From: JAYOFM01 sp038117225
GTDB lineage: Bacteria; Pseudomonadota; Alphaproteobacteria; Rhodospirillales; Casp-alpha2
Length of the DNA stretch: 35,621 nucleotides
Direction: 5' to 3'
Assembly (NCBI GenBank): GCA_038117225.1
Contig: JAYOFM010000020.1
Coordinates: 1 to 35,621, forward strand
Below are positions 33,177-35,621 of the stretch, one piece after another. The notes beneath the pieces were generated by a model, which saw nothing but the letters and a program-made list of their open reading frames with translations, searched no databases and was not told the origin of the DNA. The translations under genes were made by a program, and so were the position numbers. Within the stretch, counting starts at the first letter, position 1; the number at the start of each line of letters is the position of its first letter.

Positions 33177-34364
33177 TCACTCGGCCCTTGCCTCAAGTTC
33201 GCCAGCGGCGGCGTCGAGGATGCCGATGGCCTCATCCACGTTGCCTTCGTCGATAATCAACGGCGGCACCAAGCGCACCACGTTGTCGCCGGCGGGCACG
33301 GTGAGCAGGCCGCCGGCGAGGGCGGCCTTGACGAGATCGCCGTTGGCCCCTTCGGGGATACACTTGAGACCAAGCATCAGGCCCTGGCCGCGCACGTCGG
33401 CGAACAGCGCCGGGTGCTTGGCGACCAGCTCTTCCAGGCGTTCGCGCAGGGTCTTGGCGATGGCATTGACGCGATCGAGAAAGCCATCGGCCAGCACCAC
33501 GTCGAGCACCGCGTTGGCGACCGCCATGGCCAGCGGATTGCCGCCGAAGGTGGAACCGTGGCTGCCGGCGGTCATCGCCTCGGCGACTTGCTCGGTGGCC
33601 ATGCAGGCGCCGATGGGAAAGCCGCCGCCGAGCGCCTTGGCGCTGGCCAGGATGTCCGGCGCCACGCCGGCCGCCTGATAGGCATAGAGTGATCCGGTGC
33701 GGCCGACGCCGCACTGCACTTCGTCGTACATCAGCAACAGGCCGAACTCGTCGCAGATGGCGCGCAGCCCCTTCAGGTAGTCCGAATCCATGGGCCGGAT
33801 GCCGCCCTCGCCCTGCACCGGCTCGACCAGGATGCCGGCGGTTTCCGGGCCGATGGCGGCGCGCATCTCATTCAGGTTGCCGAAGGCCACCTGATCGAAG
33901 CCGTCGGTCAACGGGCCGAAGCCGGCGGTGTGCTTTTCCTGGCGCCCGGCGGCGATGGTCGCCAGCGAGCGGCCATGGAAGGCGCCTTCCACGGTGATGA
34001 CGCGGAACCGCTCGGCGTGGCCGTTGTGCGACTGGTACTTGCGGATCATCTTCAGCCCCATCTCCACCGCCTCGGCGCCGGAGTTGTTGAAGAACACCGT
34101 GTCGGCGAAGGTGTTGGCGACCAGCCGTTCGGCGAGCCGGGTCTGGCCCGGAATTTCATACAGGTTGGAGGTGTGCCACAGGGTCGCCGCCTGATCCTGC
34201 AACGCCTTGACCAGGGCCGGGTGGCAATGGCCCAGCCCGGCCACCGCGATGCCGGCGCCGAAGTCCAGATAGCGTCGCCCGTCCGTGTCCCACAGATAGA
34301 CACCGTCGCCCTTTTCAAAGGCGATGTCATAGCGGCCATAGGTCGGCATCACGGGCGTGATCAT
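33177..34364 (-). CDS. argD: acetylornithine aminotransferase
   Basis: PLP-dependent class III transaminase making N-acetylornithine from N-acetylglutamate semialdehyde; related enzymes also act on succinyldiaminopimelate. The 395-residue protein has the substrate-end motif LDFGAGIAVAGLGHCHPALV, the cofactor region FNNSGAEAVEMGLKM, the Asp-containing LLMYDEVQCGVGRTG, and the Schiff-base Lys243 in ASAKALGGGFPIG. The ATG has GGGAGAG upstream. It heads the minus-strand run to the ureohydrolase; the region upstream shows no clear ARG-box-like operator. Confidence 0.95.
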   Translation of the reverse strand: MITPVMPTYGRYDIAFEKGDGVYLWDTDGRRYLDFGAGIAVAGLGHCHPALVKALQDQAATLWHTSNLYEIPGQTRLAERLVANTFADTVFFNNSGAEAVEMGLKMIRKYQSHNGHAERFRVITVEGAFHGRSLATIAAGRQEKHTAGFGPLTDGFDQVAFGNLNEMRAAIGPETAGILVEPVQGEGGIRPMDSDYLKGLRAICDEFGLLLMYDEVQCGVGRTGSLYAYQAAGVAPDILASAKALGGGFPIGACMATEQVAEAMTAGSHGSTFGGNPLAMAVANAVLDVVLADGFLDRVNAIAKTLRERLEELVAKHPALFADVRGQGLMLGLKCIPEGANGDLVKAALAGGLLTVPAGDNVVRLVPPLIIDEGNVDEAIGILDAAAGELEARAE

Positions 34365-34947
34365 GGGGCTCTCCCTCGATCGAGGTTGACGGGATTATCC
34401 CGTGCGGGAAAGCGGGCGAGTATCTTGATCGCCGATGCCGCTGTCAACGGGGCTGGTGGGGCGGAATTACTGGGTATACCGTCCGGCACCGAACGGCCGC
34501 GAGCGCATTGCCGCCACGAGGACCACGGCGCTGGGCGCCGGCGTCCCTTAACCCGTTATGCGTCCGCTCCGTCGTCACCATGATCCGGCACATGCTGCAA
34601 CGCCTGACCGCAATCCCTTAAACGTATATTCAATCTTTCCGGAAGGGCGCTTATCAAGAGGCGCTTCACGGCCGGCCAATTCCACGTAGAATTCGACCTC
34701 AGCGCGATAGTGCCTACTGCCAGCCAGACTTTGGATGAAGTGGATTAACTGTAGCCCTCAGCCTAAACGTTCCGGACAGTGACCGGAGTGATAAACTTTT
34801 TGGGGAATTACTAATTTTGCAATAAACCTAAATTGGCATCGTTGAACCGTCGCGGAGCACAAAATGAATCTCGAACGATTTCACTCGATCATTGGAAAAA
34901 ATGGGTCAGGTCTTGAATTATAATATTCTCGCCGCTAGTTTATCACC
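34365..34947. other. 583-bp gene-poor stretch between argD and the transposase
   Basis: No credible protein gene is seen. The part after about 34600 is markedly richer in A and T than the rest of the window. It holds a small inverted repeat TCCGG-N7-CCGGA (34771-34787) and, just before the transposase, an ATGGGTCAGGTCTTGAATTA block (34901-34920) that resembles leaders seen before REP-associated transposase genes elsewhere (from memory, unverified). The argD promoter must lie at its left end but no strong -35/-10 pair was identified. Confidence 0.45.
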
Positions 34948-35621
34948 ATGGCACGCCCGCTCCGCATCGAGTACCCCGGCGCCCTCTATCACGTGACGAC
35001 GCGGGGCAACGCGCGCGCCGACATCTATCTCGATGACGGCGACCGGCGCGCCTTCCTGGCCGTCCTCGCCCAGGTCGACGAGCGCTTCGGCTGGCGGCTC
35101 TTCGCCTACTGCCTCATGGGCAACCACTACCATCTGCTGGTGGAAACGCCGCGCGCCAATCTGAGCCGCGGCATGCGCCAGTTGAACGGCGTCTACACCC
35201 AACGGTTCAACCGCGCCCATGGGCGCGTCGGCCATCTCTTCCAGGGCCGCTACAAGGCGATCCTCGTCGAGCGCGAGGCCCACCTGCTGGAACTCTGCCG
35301 CTACGTGGTGCTCAACCCGGTACGCGCCGGCATGGTGGCGCGCGCCGAGGACTGGCCGTGGAGCAGCGTTCACGCCACGCTGCGGCGCGGCGCGGACGAC
35401 GGCATGACCGACCGCGCGGGTATCCTCGCCCTGTTCGATCCTGGGAATCCACGGATGGACACTCGGGAGCGGCGCGCCGTGGCGGCCTATCGGCGCTTCC
35501 TCGCCGAGGCGGAAAACGGCGGCGCCGAAGACACCCGCCGGGCCGCCGTCTGGCGCGACCTGCGCGGCGGCGTGGTGCTCGGCTCCGAGGACTTCGCGGC
35601 GGCGGTGCGCCGGCGCATGGC
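34948..35621 (+). CDS. REP-associated-type tyrosine (Y1) transposase, cut by window edge
   Basis: An open frame runs from ATG 34948 to the end of the window (224 codons, no stop). The N-terminus MARPLRIEYPGALYHVTTRG is the standard start of this family. His60 and His62 (GNHYHLLVE) form the metal-binding HUH-type pair of IS200/Y1 transposases, and Tyr83 in GVYTQRFNRAH is the probable nucleophile. HLFQGRYKAILVE and LCRYVVLNPVRAGMV are also typical. Single copies of this family cut and join REP-like hairpins; no terminal repeats can be checked as the right end is missing. It is GC-rich like the chromosome, so a long-resident gene is plausible. Confidence 0.85.
   Translation, partial: MARPLRIEYPGALYHVTTRGNARADIYLDDGDRRAFLAVLAQVDERFGWRLFAYCLMGNHYHLLVETPRANLSRGMRQLNGVYTQRFNRAHGRVGHLFQGRYKAILVEREAHLLELCRYVVLNPVRAGMVARAEDWPWSSVHATLRRGADDGMTDRAGILALFDPGNPRMDTRERRAVAAYRRFLAEAENGGAEDTRRAAVWRDLRGGVVLGSEDFAAAVRRRM

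Noticed and set aside
32300..33256. 318-codon plus-strand frame across argF
   Set aside because: Antisense to a complete ornithine carbamoyltransferase; no family features of its own. The same reasoning removes the long opposite-strand frames over trkH, gltB, hslO, GNAT, argD and the Mo-hydroxylase.
1..35621. CRISPR arrays, prophage or a multi-gene defence island
   Set aside because: No regularly spaced direct repeats, phage structural genes or defence-type nuclease/helicase genes were seen; apart from the transposase at the right edge the content is ordinary metabolic and housekeeping genes.

Overview
The window is a GC-rich, densely coded chromosomal segment. Gene content and arrangement suggest an alphaproteobacterium, probably Rhodospirillales-like: a yejABEF importer, a gltD-gltB pair whose GltB carries a propeptide before its catalytic Cys, argD-argF next to hslO, a class III alcohol dehydrogenase with S-formylglutathione hydrolase, and apaG-folE. 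Taxonomy is inferred from gene content only. About 28 protein genes and one tRNA gene are supported. Most genes are short-spaced and co-directional, several overlap at stop and start, and convergent pairs are separated by only 5 to 25 bases. No CRISPR array, rRNA gene or prophage was seen.

Layout. (a) 1-6914, plus strand: the tail of an unknown gene, then yejA-yejB-yejE-yejF (peptide/microcin C-type ABC importer) and a GhrA-like 2-hydroxyacid dehydrogenase. (b) 6927-14061: uppP on the minus strand diverges from gltD-gltB. The AT-rich gap between them holds a perfect 14-bp inverted repeat, a second dyad, a promoter-like pair and a foldable leader. (c) 14086-16470, minus: MaoC-like hydratase, glutathione-dependent formaldehyde dehydrogenase, Asp/Glu racemase-like protein. 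(d) 16681-21252: a PhyH-type dioxygenase (plus), then on the minus strand a radical SAM protein, ApaG, GTP cyclohydrolase I and TrkH. (e) 21420-23666: tRNA-Gly(CCC) overlapped tail-to-tail by a YcaD-like MFS transporter whose leader holds two strong hairpins, then an SDR. (f) 23673-28924: an unaccompanied molybdenum hydroxylase large subunit, a LysR gene broken at a C17 tract, a YciI-like protein, S-formylglutathione hydrolase, and an internally duplicated diheme cytochrome c behind a perfect FNR-type box. (g) 28947-34364, minus: argD-argF-GNAT-hslO-lipoprotein-ureohydrolase. (h) 34365-35621: a 583-bp gene-poor stretch leading into a Y1 (REP-associated type) transposase cut by the window edge.

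Functional threads: nitrogen and amino-acid metabolism (peptide uptake, glutamate synthase, arginine biosynthesis, ureohydrolase, racemase); formaldehyde detoxification, with the two glutathione-pathway enzymes about 12 kb apart; and oxygen-responsive electron transfer. The observations most worth following up are the FNR-box/duplicated-cytochrome unit, the Glu-to-Gln change in the molybdenum hydroxylase, the C-tract in LysR, and the structured leaders of gltD and the MFS gene.
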